Assembly (NCBI GenBank): GCA_023375785.1
Contig: SZWC01003644.1
Location: 1-48,277 of the forward strand
Length of the DNA: 48,277 bases
Direction of reading: 5' to 3'
Origin: Penium margaritaceum
Lineage: Eukaryota; Streptophyta; Zygnematophyceae; Desmidiales; Peniaceae
Below the pieces are notes generated by a model. It ran no database searches and was not told the origin of the DNA. It saw nothing but the letters and a program-made list of their open reading frames with translations. Shown here in pieces: positions 23,997-33,280 of this stretch. The translations under genes were made by a program, and so were the position numbers. Within the stretch, counting starts at the first letter, position 1, and every line of letters starts with the position of its first letter.

Positions 23997-25430
23997 ATAC
24001 CCCCACCCACTCTACACAGGGTAGCTGTGGAGGCCTACCACTGCCATCACCACACTAGCGCACAGGCAGTGAAGGATCGCATGACGCCCATCATTCACGT
24101 ACCAAACCTGGCGGCTCTCATCAAAGAGGTAGTGCAGCACTGCGCCCCCTGCAAAGGAGCGCGGAAAACCACACCGCGGGACGAGCCACTGTTCCAGCTT
24201 TCTCCTATTGGCAAACCGCTGGAAAAGATCATCATCGACTGCCACGGCCCGCGCGCACACCGCAACCAAGGGAATCGGTACTGGATTGCAGCGGTGGACC
24301 ACTTTACGAAGTACCTCTGGGTCCGCGCTATGCCCAACAAAAGCTCAGCCACCGCAGCAAGGTTCATCCGCGAGGAAATCTTTTACCGTTTTGGTGGGTG
24401 CAGCGTGGTGGACAACGACAACGGCATAGAATTCATGGGCGCCTTAAGAGAGGAACTGGAGGAGTGGAGGGTTCGCCATGTACACTCCGGGCGGTACTGG
24501 CCAGAGTCCCAAGGGCAAGTGGAGCAAGTGCATGAAATACTGGAACGAGTAGTGGCCACCACAGAGGGCAGCAGCTGGACTGAGAAGCTGAGGAAGACGG
24601 CGCACTTGATCAACACAATACCCAGCTGAGCAACCTCCTTCTCACCGCACATGCTACTCTTCGGACAACCAGCGCGGGCGGCGATGGGCATGCCCGAGAA
24701 ACCGCTAAGGCTACCACTTGCCCCAGAGGAGCAAGAGAAGCTTTCGGAGGAAGAGAAGGACAAGGAGGTTGCAGAATGGTTCCGCGAGCGCTGTGAGCGG
24801 ACAAAGGCCATGCGGGCGGAGGCACGGTTGAAGGGCTCCGTTGCAGCCTGGCGTGGATGTGATGTGGCCAACCGACGGCTAAACCATGGGCCCATCAAGG
24901 AGGGCCACTTGGTGTACCTCCGCCCCTTCCCCAGTGTGGGGCGAGAGGCAGGGGAGCTGCGGGAGGTATACCGCGTGGCTAGCGTTGAAGCTGGGCAAGT
25001 GTGCTTGGAAGGACCGGAAGGGTTCAGCAACCGCAGTTACCCGGCCACAGAATTTATGCTGCTGCCACCAGCATGGCAAACGTACAAACCCGGGACGGGA
25101 GGTTACCTACAGCCTCTGGGACAGCGGATGGGCTCACGGGGATGGAGAGCGAAGGAGGTGCTGGACGTCTGCGAAAGGCAGGTGTCGCAACAAGAGCAAG
25201 AATGGTGCCAGGAACCAGAGGAGATTGAGCAGGAGGAGTCGGATGTCCGCGAACTGGCCGCGGAGGAGGTGAGGAAGGAACAACGACGCAAGCCGCTGCG
25301 GCGGGAACAACAGCAAGAGCGGCAGGAAGAGAGACGGCAGGAGCAGAGAAAGCCACGGGGCCAGAGAGAGGAGGAGCCTGAAGGTAGGCTCGAGCCACAG
25401 CGCGGGCGGACCCCAGCAGGAGTATCCTAG
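23997..25430 (+). pseudogene. Pol: integrase
   Basis: Frame 3. The N-terminal zinc domain is VEAYHCHHHTSAQAVKDRM ... VVQHCAPCKG (HHCC type). The catalytic core follows with Asp in IIIDCHGP (24237-24239), Asp in NDNGIEF (24417-24419) and Glu in GQVEQVHEILE (24522-24524), giving 34 residues between the last two, as in DD35E-type enzymes. TGA at 24627 interrupts before FSPHMLLFGQPARA, then GHLVYLRPF and a strand-rich segment like the GPY/F module. The tail is Gln/Glu/Arg-rich and ends at TAG 25428. I see no chromodomain. Integrase would join element DNA to the chromosome, and the perfect 5-bp duplication shows this copy was integrated normally. Confidence 0.92.
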
Positions 25431-26879
25431 AAACAACCCCAGAAAGCACCACCGCAAACGAGGGTGCCAATGAGCCCTAAGGCCCTGGCTGACTACACTG
25501 GCCCGTGTGTGTGGTGCGAAGGAGATCTCCCTCCTGAACCACTCCTAAAGGTGGTGTGCTAGGTGTGCGGCAATCCAGCGCATCAGTATGCCGGTGGAGC
25601 CTCAAAGACTTGCATCAGACAAAATCGCATTTGCCTGCGGTGTCTAAAAGAGGCTGCTGAACAGGAGGCTGCGAGGAAGAAGGATGAGGAAGAAGGAGTA
25701 GGACCCGGCACTGGGGGAGCATCACTCCGCGGGAGGTGGGACCCAGAAGGAGAGGAGGAGGAGGAAGAGGAGGAGGAAGAAGGGCCCCCAGAGCGAAGGA
25801 GAGGTCCGCGCTCCGTTTCCGGGGCCACAATGAGGCAGTGGCAGGCGGAGGGACGGGTCGAGGCAGAGGAAAGAAGGAGGAAGGAACTCGAAGAAAAGAA
25901 ATGCGCTCAATGCGGTCAGTGGTGGGGAGTGGAGGTGCAGGACTGTGGCGGATGCCTCCACAAAATCTGCACTGGTTGCTTGGCACCACCTCATGATGGG
26001 CGCGGAGGGCGAAGCGGGGCTGCCGTGTGCAAGATGTGCAGGGAGGAAATCGACAAGCAACGAGGTGTTTGCACGGCACCGCGAGTGAATGAGGAAGAAG
26101 AGGAGGAAGAGTCGGAGGAAGAGGAGGGACTGGGAATGGAAGGGCACCAATCCGCGGCATGCCCCACATGCCCTAAAACCGTGCAGGATGGGGAAAGGTG
26201 TGCTGTTTGCACGAGATCCGCGCACCGCAAATGCCTGGTGGCGGGTAGCTCTGCTTGGAAGGGCCAATGTCACCAATGTGTGGGCAATGAGCTCCTTGAG
26301 ACAGACCGCTACCTTAGCTTCATCGCAGAAACCCGGGAACCTGCATGCACTGCCTACCACGAAGGGATGGCGGAGTTTGGCAAGGGATGTGGCATGTGCT
26401 TGAAAATGCATCACTAGCGATGCGGCAAGAGGGGCAAGGAAAGAGTGTGGACATGCCACCAATGCTTGGCCCAGCCCAGGAAAGAAGATTGGGGTGCGAG
26501 AAACCCCGGGCTGCACTGCTGCGGAGATGGATGTATGGGGATCGTCACAGGGACGACGTGCCACTGTGAGCACTGCGGAGGATGGGCTCACGCGTAGTGT
26601 GCTACGGAGGTGGGCAGGAATGAGGAAGGGCAGATGGTGTACCGCTGCACCAGTTGCAGGACATATGAATGGATGTCGCATTGCGCGACCTACAAAAGAC
26701 GATTGGGTACGGAAGACATCACGGCAGGAGCCCGATACGAGGGGTGCCAACTATATGCACATCAGGAGTACTCCGCGAGATATCAACGGGAGGGCAGAGA
26801 TGTGGAGACGTACTGCTACCCTTGCCAGCGACGGCAGCGGCCGGGTCCCCCAGGAAAGTTTGCACGCCTGTTGCGCTAA
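25431..26879 (+). pseudogene. Cys-rich RING/PHD-finger module following integrase
   Basis: Frame 3, the integrase frame, broken only by TAG at 25560, 26415 and 26595 and ending at TAA 26877. Four metal-binding clusters can be read. (i) From 25506, CVWC...C-x2-C-x4-H and CLRC, PHD-like but irregular. (ii) 25902-26039, C-X2-C-X13-C-X-H-X2-C-X2-C-X16-C-X2-C, an exact RING (C3HC4) spacing, with motif CGGCLHKICTGC. (iii) 26160-26279, C-X2-C-X9-C-X2-C-X4-H-X2-C-X11-C-X2-C, close to a PHD (C4HC3) finger. (iv) 26454-26657, another PHD-like set with CEHCGGWAH and C-x2-C. Poly-Glu runs separate them. PHD fingers commonly read histone tails and RING fingers recruit ubiquitin-conjugating enzymes. By analogy with chromodomains after chromovirus integrase, I infer a chromatin-targeting role. 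Capture of a host gene fragment is the alternative. Confidence 0.75.
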
Positions 26880-26901
26880 GGAAACTTTGGGACAGAGTCT
26901 T

Positions 26902-26926
26902 GAAAAAGGGGGGTTGGGGGCATCAG
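26902..26926 (+). other. polypurine tract before the 3' LTR
   Basis: GAAAAAGGGGGGTTGGGGG followed by CATCAG directly upstream of the LTR start at 26927. Purine runs here prime plus-strand DNA synthesis. The 12 bases TTGGGGGCATCA (26914-26925) also form the last 12 bases of the 3' LTR. Confidence 0.75.
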
Positions 26927-27569
26927 TGTCAGGCGGAGATCCACCGCATCTCCGCTGATGAGGAGATGGATCCGCGGAAGACAATCGCCGCAATCCACAA
27001 GTCCACGGAAAGTGGCACCCCGCGACTAAAGATCTGCGGAGGAGGAGACAGGGGGACCGCGGAGCATCGGAAAACGTGCAAGGCATACCGCTCCCACAAC
27101 ATGATTGGGGTGGAGCGTGGGGTGGCGCGGAATCCAGCAACAGTGAAGGACAAGGCGGGGAATGTTGCCGCCAGGAAGCAGAAATCGACGGTGACTTTTC
27201 GACGGCAGTTGGAAGCAGCTACCGCGGAGTAGCCAAGAAGAGGCGGGAGAGCAGGGTGAGAATCCACGGTGGGAAGAAAACATGTACCGAGCCGCAAAAA
27301 AGTGGAAATGAAGCAGGAGTATTGGACGTGCAAGGACACACGTCAGCAAAACCAGATGTCAGGAAAAAGGCAGCAAGAGCTCGGCCAATGAAAGATCAGG
27401 GTCTGCGGCGGCAATCAAGGAGGAGGAAGACTGGGAGGACGCACCGCGCGAAGACGAAGATTCAAGGAAGAACGCAAGACCGCAGGCACCCAAGCCGCGG
27501 AGTAGAGGAAGAAGTGGTAGCAGGACAGGGGAATGTAGTAGTTAAGAGTGTGTGATCATGGACGAGACC

Positions 27570-27592
27570 CGCGGTGCGCTACACGCACCGCG
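27570..27592. promoter_or_regulatory. LTR hairpin, right copy
   Basis: Same GCGGTGCG-CTACA-CGCACCGC palindrome as at 13286-13308, with no change, about 60 bp upstream of the TATA box. Confidence 0.6.
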
Positions 27593-27650
27593 CGGAGTCC
27601 AAGGAAGGGGAAGAGTGTGGTAGGAGTCTAGGAGAGCTAGGCTTGGTGAA

Positions 27651-27658
27651 TATAAAAA
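27651..27658 (+). promoter_or_regulatory. TATA box of the 3' LTR
   Basis: TATAAAAA followed by GCAGTAGTTAAG, matching 13367-13374. If active it would read out into the satellite to the right. Confidence 0.65.
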
Positions 27659-28318
27659 GCAGTAGTTAAGCAGAGGAACTAGGACCTAAGACCAAACAAG
27701 CAAACCCCGTTTGTATGACCCTTGGTGCAATCAAACTTGATATCAGCCTGGTTCCCAGTCATGAAGTGCTGACTTGTTCAGAATCCGATTGCCACCTTCT
27801 GACTCATGATTCCGCGCAAGTGCCAGTCCGTTTTACACTCCCGCTTCTCCTTCTGAGATCCGCAGCTGTTAGAGGGGCCCTTGGGTTGCTCTCCGCGGAG
27901 GCATACCGCAGGGAATGAATGCCTCCCCTCTGAGTGTGTGTGGAGCAAACTGCTCAATCTGCTCCCAATCCTGGGTTCAACAAGGATTCCGCTGAGCATT
28001 GTCATCACCAGGGAACACGATTTGGGTGAAGGGTGCTGCCTGCAAATCCGCGGCCTTGCGCACGGCCACGGAATGGGATTTCGAGTCAGAGGCCACGGGG
28101 TGGCAGAATCTCGTGCTGGCAAGGAGCGAGCCGCGGAGCACTGCCCACGAGCGGGACCTTGAGGGTGTTGAGTATCCGCGGAAGACCATGCGTTGTAGCG
28201 GAGAAGCAGCAAGCAAGTGCTGCTTGGAACCACGGAGTGGCAGCATTGCAGAGCAAACCAAGACGCAAAACTAGAGAGCGCGGAAGCAGAACAGTGCGCG
28301 GTAAAATTGGGGGCATCA

Positions 28319-28323
28319 TGGGA
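28319..28323. repeat. target site duplication, right copy (TGGGA)
   Basis: Direct copy of 12637-12641, immediately after the terminal CA of the 3' LTR. Satellite resumes at once (GCAAGCGCAAGACACC). Confidence 0.95.
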
Positions 28324-31300
28324 GCAAGCGCAAGACACCTGGAGCAAGCCCAGAACAGTTAGAGCAAGGCGAGGATAACAGGAAGAAGGCCAAGACAACT
28401 GGACCAAGCCAAAGACAAGTGGAGCAAGCCAAAGAAAACTCGAGCAAGTCCAAGATAGCTGGAGCATCTTTAAGAAATGTGGAGCAAGACCAAGACAACT
28501 GGAGCAATCCCAAGATTGTTGGAGCAAGTCCAAGACAACTAGAGCAAAGCCAAGACAACCAGAGAAAGCCCAAGACAAAAGGAGCAAGCCTACGACAACA
28601 GAGGCAAGCCCAAGATAACAGAGGCAAGCCCAATACAACTGGAGCAGGCAAAAGACAACTGGAGCAAGGCCAAGACAACTGGAGCAAGCCCAAAAAAACT
28701 GGAGCAAGTCCAAGACAACTGGAGAAAGGCCAAGAAAACTCGAGCAAACCCAAGAGAACTGGAGCGAGCCCAAGACAACTGGAGCAGGCCGAAGACATCT
28801 GAAGCAAGGCCAAGACAACAGGAGCAAAACCATGATAACTGGAGCAAGCCCAAGACAACTGGAGCAGGCCAAAGACAAGAGGAGCAAGGCCAAGAAAACT
28901 GGAGCAAGGCCAAGACATGCGGAGCAAGCCCAAGACGATTGAAGCAAGGCCAAGACAACTGGAGCAAGCCCAAGACAACTAGAGCAAGCCCAAGACAATT
29001 AGGGAAATCCCAAGACAACTGGAGCAAGGAAAAGATAACTGGAGCAAGCCCAAGACAACTTGAGCAAGCCCTAGACAACTGAAGCAAGTCGAAGACAACT
29101 AGAGTAAGGCCAAGAAAACTCGAGCAAGGCCAAGACAGTTGGAGCAAGCCAGATACACCTGGAGCAAGGGCAAAACAATTGGAGCAAGGGCAAGACAACT
29201 TGAGTAAGGCCAAGACAACTTGAGCAAACCCAAGACAACTGGAGCAAGCTCAAGACAACTTGAGCAAGTCCAAGACAACTCGAGCAAGGCCAAGACAACT
29301 AGATCAAGCCCAAGACAACTAGAGTAAGCGCAAGAGAATTGGAGCAAGTGCAGGAAACCCGGAGCTAGGGCATGACAACAGGAGCAAGCCCAAGACACCT
29401 GGAGCAAGTCCAAGACAACGGGGGCAAGCTAAAGACAACTGGAGCAAGCCAAAGACAACGGGGGCAAGCTAAAGACAACAGGAGCAAGCCCAAGACAACT
29501 GGAGCAAGGCCAAGAGAAGTGGAGCAAGCGCAAGACACCTGGAGCAAGACAAAAACAGCTAGAGCAAGGCCAAGATAACTGGAAGAAGGCCAAGACAACA
29601 TGACCAAGCCCAAGACAAGTGGAGTAAGCCCAAGACAATTCGAGCAAGTCCAAGACAGCTGGAGCACATCTAAGACAACTGGAGGAAGGCCAAGACAACT
29701 GGGGAAATGCCAAGACAGTTGGAGCAAGCCCAAGATAACCGGAGTAACGCCAAGACAACTGGAGAAAGCCCACGACAACTGGAGCAAGCCCAAGACAATA
29801 GGCGCAAGCTCAAGACAACTGGAGAAGACCTAAGACAACTGGAGACAGGCCAAGACAACTAGAGGAAGCCCAAGTCAACAGGAGCAAGCCCAAGACAATT
29901 GGAGCAAGGCCAAGGAAACTCGAGCAAGCCCAAGACAGCTGGAGCTAGCTGAAGATAAAAGGAGCAGGCCCAAGACAGCTAGAACCAGGCCAAGACAACT
30001 GGAGCAAGGCCAAGACAACTGGAGCAAGGCCAAGACAGGTAGAGCAAGCCCAAGACAACTGGAGCAAGGCCAAGAGAACTGGAACAAGGCCTAGACAACG
30101 TGAGCAGGCCCAAGACAACTGGGGCACGCCAAAAACAACTGGAACAAGACCAAGACAACTCAAGCAAGGCCACGATAACTAGAGCAAGCCCGAGACAACT
30201 GCAGCAGGCCCCAGACAACTGAAGCAAGGCCAAGACAACTGGAGCAAGGCCAAAACAACTGCATAAAGGCCAAGAAAACAGGAGCAAGGCCAAGACAAGT
30301 GGAGCACGCCGAAGACAACTGGTGCAAGGCCAAGACAACTTGAGCAAGCCCAAGACAATTGGAGCATGCCCAGCACAACTAGGGCAATCCGAAGACAAAT
30401 AGAGCAAGCAAACGATAACTGGAGCAAGGCCAATACAACTTGAGCAAGCCCTACAAAACTGGAGCAAGTCCAAGAGAACGGGAGCAGGGCCAAGAAAACT
30501 GGAGCAAGGCCAAGACAATTGGAGCAAGCCCAATACACCTCGAGCAAGCCCAAAACAATTGGAGCAAGGCCAAGACAACTGGAGCAAGGCCAAGACAACT
30601 AGAGCAAGCCCAAGACAATTGGAGCAAGCTCAAGACAACTAGAGCAAGTCCAAGACAACTAGAGCAAGGCCAATACAACTAGATCAAACCCAAGACAACT
30701 AGAGTAAGCCCAGGAGAACTGGAGGAAACCCAAGAAACCTAGAGCTAGGCCAGGACATCTAGAGCAAGCCCAAGACACCTAGAGCAAGCCTAAGGCAATA
30801 AGAGCAAGGTCAAGACAACTGGAGCAAGTCCAAAACAACTGGGGCAAGCTCAAGGCAGCTGGAGCAAGCCCAAGACAACTGTAGCAAGGCTAAGAGAATT
30901 GGAGCAAGCGCAAGACACCTGGAGCAAGCCCAAAACAGCTCGAGTAAGGCCACGATAACTGGAAGAAGGCCAAGACAACTAGACCCGTCCCAAGACAAGT
31001 GGAGCAAGCCCAAGACAACTGGAGCATGTCCAAGACATTTGGAGCACGTCAAGACAACTAGATAAAGGCTAAGACAACTTGAGCAATGCCAAGACAGTTT
31101 TAGCAAGCCCAAGACAACTGGAGCAAGGCCAAGACAACTGGAGAAAGCCCAAGACAATTGGAGCAAGCCCAGGACAACAGGGGCAAGCCCAAGGTAACTG
31201 GAGCAGGCCTAAGACAACATGAGCAAGGCCAAGACAGCTTGAGCAATCCCAAGACAACCGGAGCAAGCCCAAGACAATTGGAGCAATGCCAAGAAAACGC

Positions 31301-31969
31301 AAGGAAGCCCAGGACAACTGGAGCAAGCCCTAGACAAAGGAGCAGGCCCAAGACAATTCAAGATAGGCCAAGACATCTGTAGCAAGGCCAAGATAACTGG
31401 AGCAAGCCCAAGAAAACTGGAGCAGGCCCAAGACAGCTAGAGAAAGGCCAAGACAACTTGAGCAAGGCCAAGACAAGTGGAGGAAGGCCAATACAGGTTG
31501 AGCAAACCCAAGACAAGTGGAGCAAGGCCAAGACAATTGGAGAAAACCCAGGACAATTGGAACAGGCCAAAGACAACTAGAGCAATCTCAAAACAACTGG
31601 GGCAAGGCCAAGATAACTAGATCAAGCCCAAGACAAGTGGAGCAAGCCGAATACAACTCAAGAAAGTCCAAGACAGCTGGAGCAAGTCTAAGACAACAAG
31701 AGCAAGACAAAGACAAGTGGAGCTGTGCCAAGACAGCTGGAGCAAGCTTAAGACAACTGGAGCAAGCCGAAGACAACAAGGGTCTGCGCAAGACAACTGG
31801 AGCAGACCTAAGGCAACTGGAGCAAGGCCAAGACAACTGGAGCAAGCCCAAGAAATCTGCAGCAAGCCCAAGACAACTGGAGGAAGGCCAAGAGAACTCG
31901 AGCAAGTCCAAGACAACTGGAGCAAGCCCAAGACAACTGGAGCATGCCCAAGACAACTGGAGCCAGGCC

Positions 31970-31974
31970 AAGAC
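31970..31974. repeat. target site duplication, left copy (AAGAC)
   Basis: AAGAC precedes the copia LTR start TGTTGGAATG and recurs at 36926-36930. The site is the AAGAC of the satellite monomer. Joining the flanks with one copy kept gives CCAGGCCAAGACAACTGG in phase. Confidence 0.95.
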
Positions 31975-32043
31975 TGTTGGAATGATGCTCCTCACCATGG
32001 CAGGAGTGAGTCCAAAAAGGAACACCAAAAAGACAAGCCTTAG

Positions 32044-32098
32044 TGGCTTAGTGGTTAATGGTGTCCACCTTTAGAGGCAGGGGCCCGGGTTCAAGTCC
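32044..32098 (+). promoter_or_regulatory. tRNA-like RNA polymerase III A box and B box in the LTR
   Basis: TGGCTTAGTGG (32044-32054) matches the tRNA A-box consensus and GGTTCAAGTCC (32088-32098) the B box. Their starts are 44 bp apart, within the normal tRNA range. The stretch does not fold into a full tRNA by eye (acceptor and anticodon stems poor). It is probably a tRNA-derived SINE head captured in the LTR. Transcription by polymerase III is inferred. Confidence 0.6.
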
Positions 32099-32184
32099 CA
32101 CAAGATGAAATTCTACCTTGCCTCAAGGGAGGTGGAAAATAGATGCCAGGAAGCTAGCTCAACCTCTAGAGTTCCTCTTTAAGT

Positions 32185-32452
32185 TTCTAGAAGGCCAGGG
32201 GAGGGTTGAGGAAGGTGACACACCTTCTAGAAGGGGTGACTTGTCCTACAAGGCATCTAGAGGTGTTTTGGTCTTCTCGAAACCTTCCCTCCTACTTGAA
32301 GCAAGCTGAGGAATCTAGAAAGGGGCAGAAGCTTCTAGAGGAGGGAAGGGATGCCTTCGTAGGTGGGAAAAGGACAGCCTATCAAGGAGCACTCTAGAAG
32401 CCATAGAATCTGCTAGGAAGCTCCAAATCTGGCATGCTTTGGTATTCGAGAA
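32185..32452. promoter_or_regulatory. cluster of five heat-shock-element cores, 5' LTR
   Basis: Inverted nTTCnnGAAn or nGAAnnTTCn cores at 32185 (TTCTAGAA), 32225 (TTCTAGAA), 32274 (TTCTCGAA), 32328 (GAAGCTTC, extended by TAGAG) and 32445 (TTCGAGAA). The last lies 17 bp upstream of the TATA position. All five are in the same places in the right LTR. This is the binding pattern of heat-shock factors, as in the heat-induced Arabidopsis copia element ONSEN. The function is inferred. Confidence 0.6.
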
Positions 32453-32676
32453 AGCTTAGATCAGTGGATGTAAAATGCCGCTGCTTGTAAACCTTGATCA
32501 AGTGTTCATTCCCAGTCAATTCATTCCAAAACTGCTGCCTTAAACTCTGACCAGTATTTTGCCATCCTTGGAACTAGTTGTCTCCACAGTTTCAGTCTCA
32601 CCAAAAACAGTTGGTAGTGTGAAACAGCCACTGCTAGTGACCCTCCAGGGTGCACACTCACCCTCAGGCCAACAAA

Positions 32677-32691
32677 GGGTTATGGGCCCAC
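32677..32691 (+). other. primer binding site, half-tRNA-iMet type
   Basis: GGGTTATGGGCCCAC begins three bases after the LTR. Its reverse complement, GTGGGCCCATAACCC, resembles the anticodon arm of initiator tRNA-Met (loop with CAT) rather than a tRNA 3' end. Drosophila copia is known to prime from such an internal tRNA fragment. The match to tRNA is from memory. Confidence 0.65.
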
Positions 32692-32742
32692 GCCTTCAAG
32701 GGGTTCAAAGCCAGCTTGATTTCACACTCCCACCAGCAAGAC

Positions 32743-33280
32743 ATGGCAACTAGCGAGCAAGAGAGCAGCCGTGCTGTCCTTCAATTTGATAGGACAGGCT
32801 TTGCCTTGTGGAGGTGGCAGTTTGAGGTCTTCCTTGACGACAAGGGACTGCTTGAGCTCGTAAAAGGTGATGAGACTGCTCCACTGGTGATTGCAAAGGC
32901 TGAGGTGAAGGAGGCATACAAGAAGCACAAAAAAAAGGCATTGGCGCTCCTTATGTCCGCATTAAGCCCACTACAACTTGGGCACATCCAAGGATGCACC
33001 CTGGCCGTAGACGCATGGTCAAAACTCTGCTCCATCTACCAGTCAATCAACCTTGCCAATCAGCTCTTCATCTTCAAACGGTCATCACCCTCCGAGCCAA
33101 CGAACGCGACAACATCATGGAGATCATGCAGCAGATTGAGTCCCTCCCAGCGGAGTGCATTGCCACGGGTTGGGAGGTCGACTCTTAGTTGCAAGCTATG
33201 ATCCTCCTTCTTGCCTTGCCAGACAGTTGGATCCCATGATCACAGTCCTTGGTGGCTAGCCTTTCAACAAGCTGAAGTAC
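32743..33280 (+). pseudogene. copia Gag, N-terminal part (frameshifted)
   Basis: It starts ATG at 32743 (MATSEQESSRAVLQFDRTGF). The copia Gag pattern follows: F-x-LWRWQFEVFLDDKGL, then ALALLMSALSPLQLGHI, DAWSKLCSIYQS and NQLFIFKR. Near 33080 the coding passes from frame 1 to frame 3 (TLRANERDNIMEIMQQIESL), reaches TAG at 33186 and, after further damage (TGA near 33237), resumes in frame 2 at PFNKLKYVKVAEHV. Gag would form the particle. It continues into the zinc knuckle of the next entry. Confidence 0.85.

Larger units (their letters stand above)
12642..28318 (+). mobile_element. Ty3/gypsy-like LTR retrotransposon, 15.7 kb, decayed, with extra domains
   Basis: The element has two LTRs (1403 and 1392 bp), TG...CA outer ends, a perfect 5-bp target duplication, a purine tract before the right LTR and a Gag-Pol core in Ty3 order (capsid, CCHC knuckle, protease, RT, RNase H, integrase). 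RT before integrase is what separates Ty3/gypsy from Ty1/copia. At 15.7 kb it is about twice the length of an ordinary gypsy element. The surplus is a 4-kb segment between RNase H and integrase (second protease, Pro/Thr/Ala-rich stretch, helical region) and a 1.4-kb Cys-rich zinc-finger module after integrase. I see no chromodomain. About thirty in-frame stops and several frame changes make it non-autonomous now. The LTRs differ at roughly one position in ten over the first 350 bp, so the insertion is old. Confidence 0.95.
26927..28318 (+). repeat. 3' LTR of the gypsy-like element
   Basis: It starts TGTCAGGCGGAG and ends GGGGGCATCA, followed by the right target duplication. It aligns with 12642-14044 with small indels; over the first 350 bp I count close to 40 differences (about 11%). 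Hairpin and TATA box are conserved. A frame of about 100 codons (SADEEMDPRKTIAAIHKS and onward) runs from the LTR start to TAG at 27230. Confidence 0.93.
28319..31974. repeat. 20-bp satellite array, block B
   Basis: Continuation of block A after the gypsy-like insertion: same monomer, strand, variants and phase, about 180 monomers. It carries higher-order markers GAGCTAGG at 29362 and 30742 and GCAC(G/A)TC at 29664 and 31044, each pair 302 bp apart. A degenerate marker at 28464 pairs with 12480 across the insertion. It is cut at 31974 by the copia element. Confidence 0.97.
31975..32674 (+). repeat. 5' LTR of the copia element
   Basis: 700 bp, TGTTGGAATG ... AGGCCAACA. It contains a tRNA-like A/B box pair near its start, five TTCnnGAA/GAAnnTTC cores, seven TCTAGA strings and a weakened TATA (TGTAAAAT at 32469-32476, where the right LTR has TATAAAAT). 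Confidence 0.96.

Noticed and set aside
24651-25430. Chromodomain at the integrase C-terminus.
   Set aside because: After the GPY/F-like segment the tail is Gln/Glu/Arg-rich low complexity; the aromatic-cage pattern of chromodomains is not seen.
25563-26417. Zinc-finger frame as an independent host gene inserted in the element.
   Set aside because: It continues the integrase frame on its 5' side and ends just before the polypurine tract, with no introns, promoter or insertion borders visible. Capture in an ancestor remains possible.
25722-26750. Antisense frame of 342 codons opposite the zinc-finger module.
   Set aside because: The sense frame has precise RING/PHD Cys-His spacing and is in frame with integrase; the antisense protein shows no domain pattern.
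32040-32105. A functional tRNA gene in the copia LTR.
   Set aside because: A and B boxes are good, but I cannot form paired acceptor and anticodon stems or a CCA-proximal end; a tRNA-derived SINE fragment fits better.
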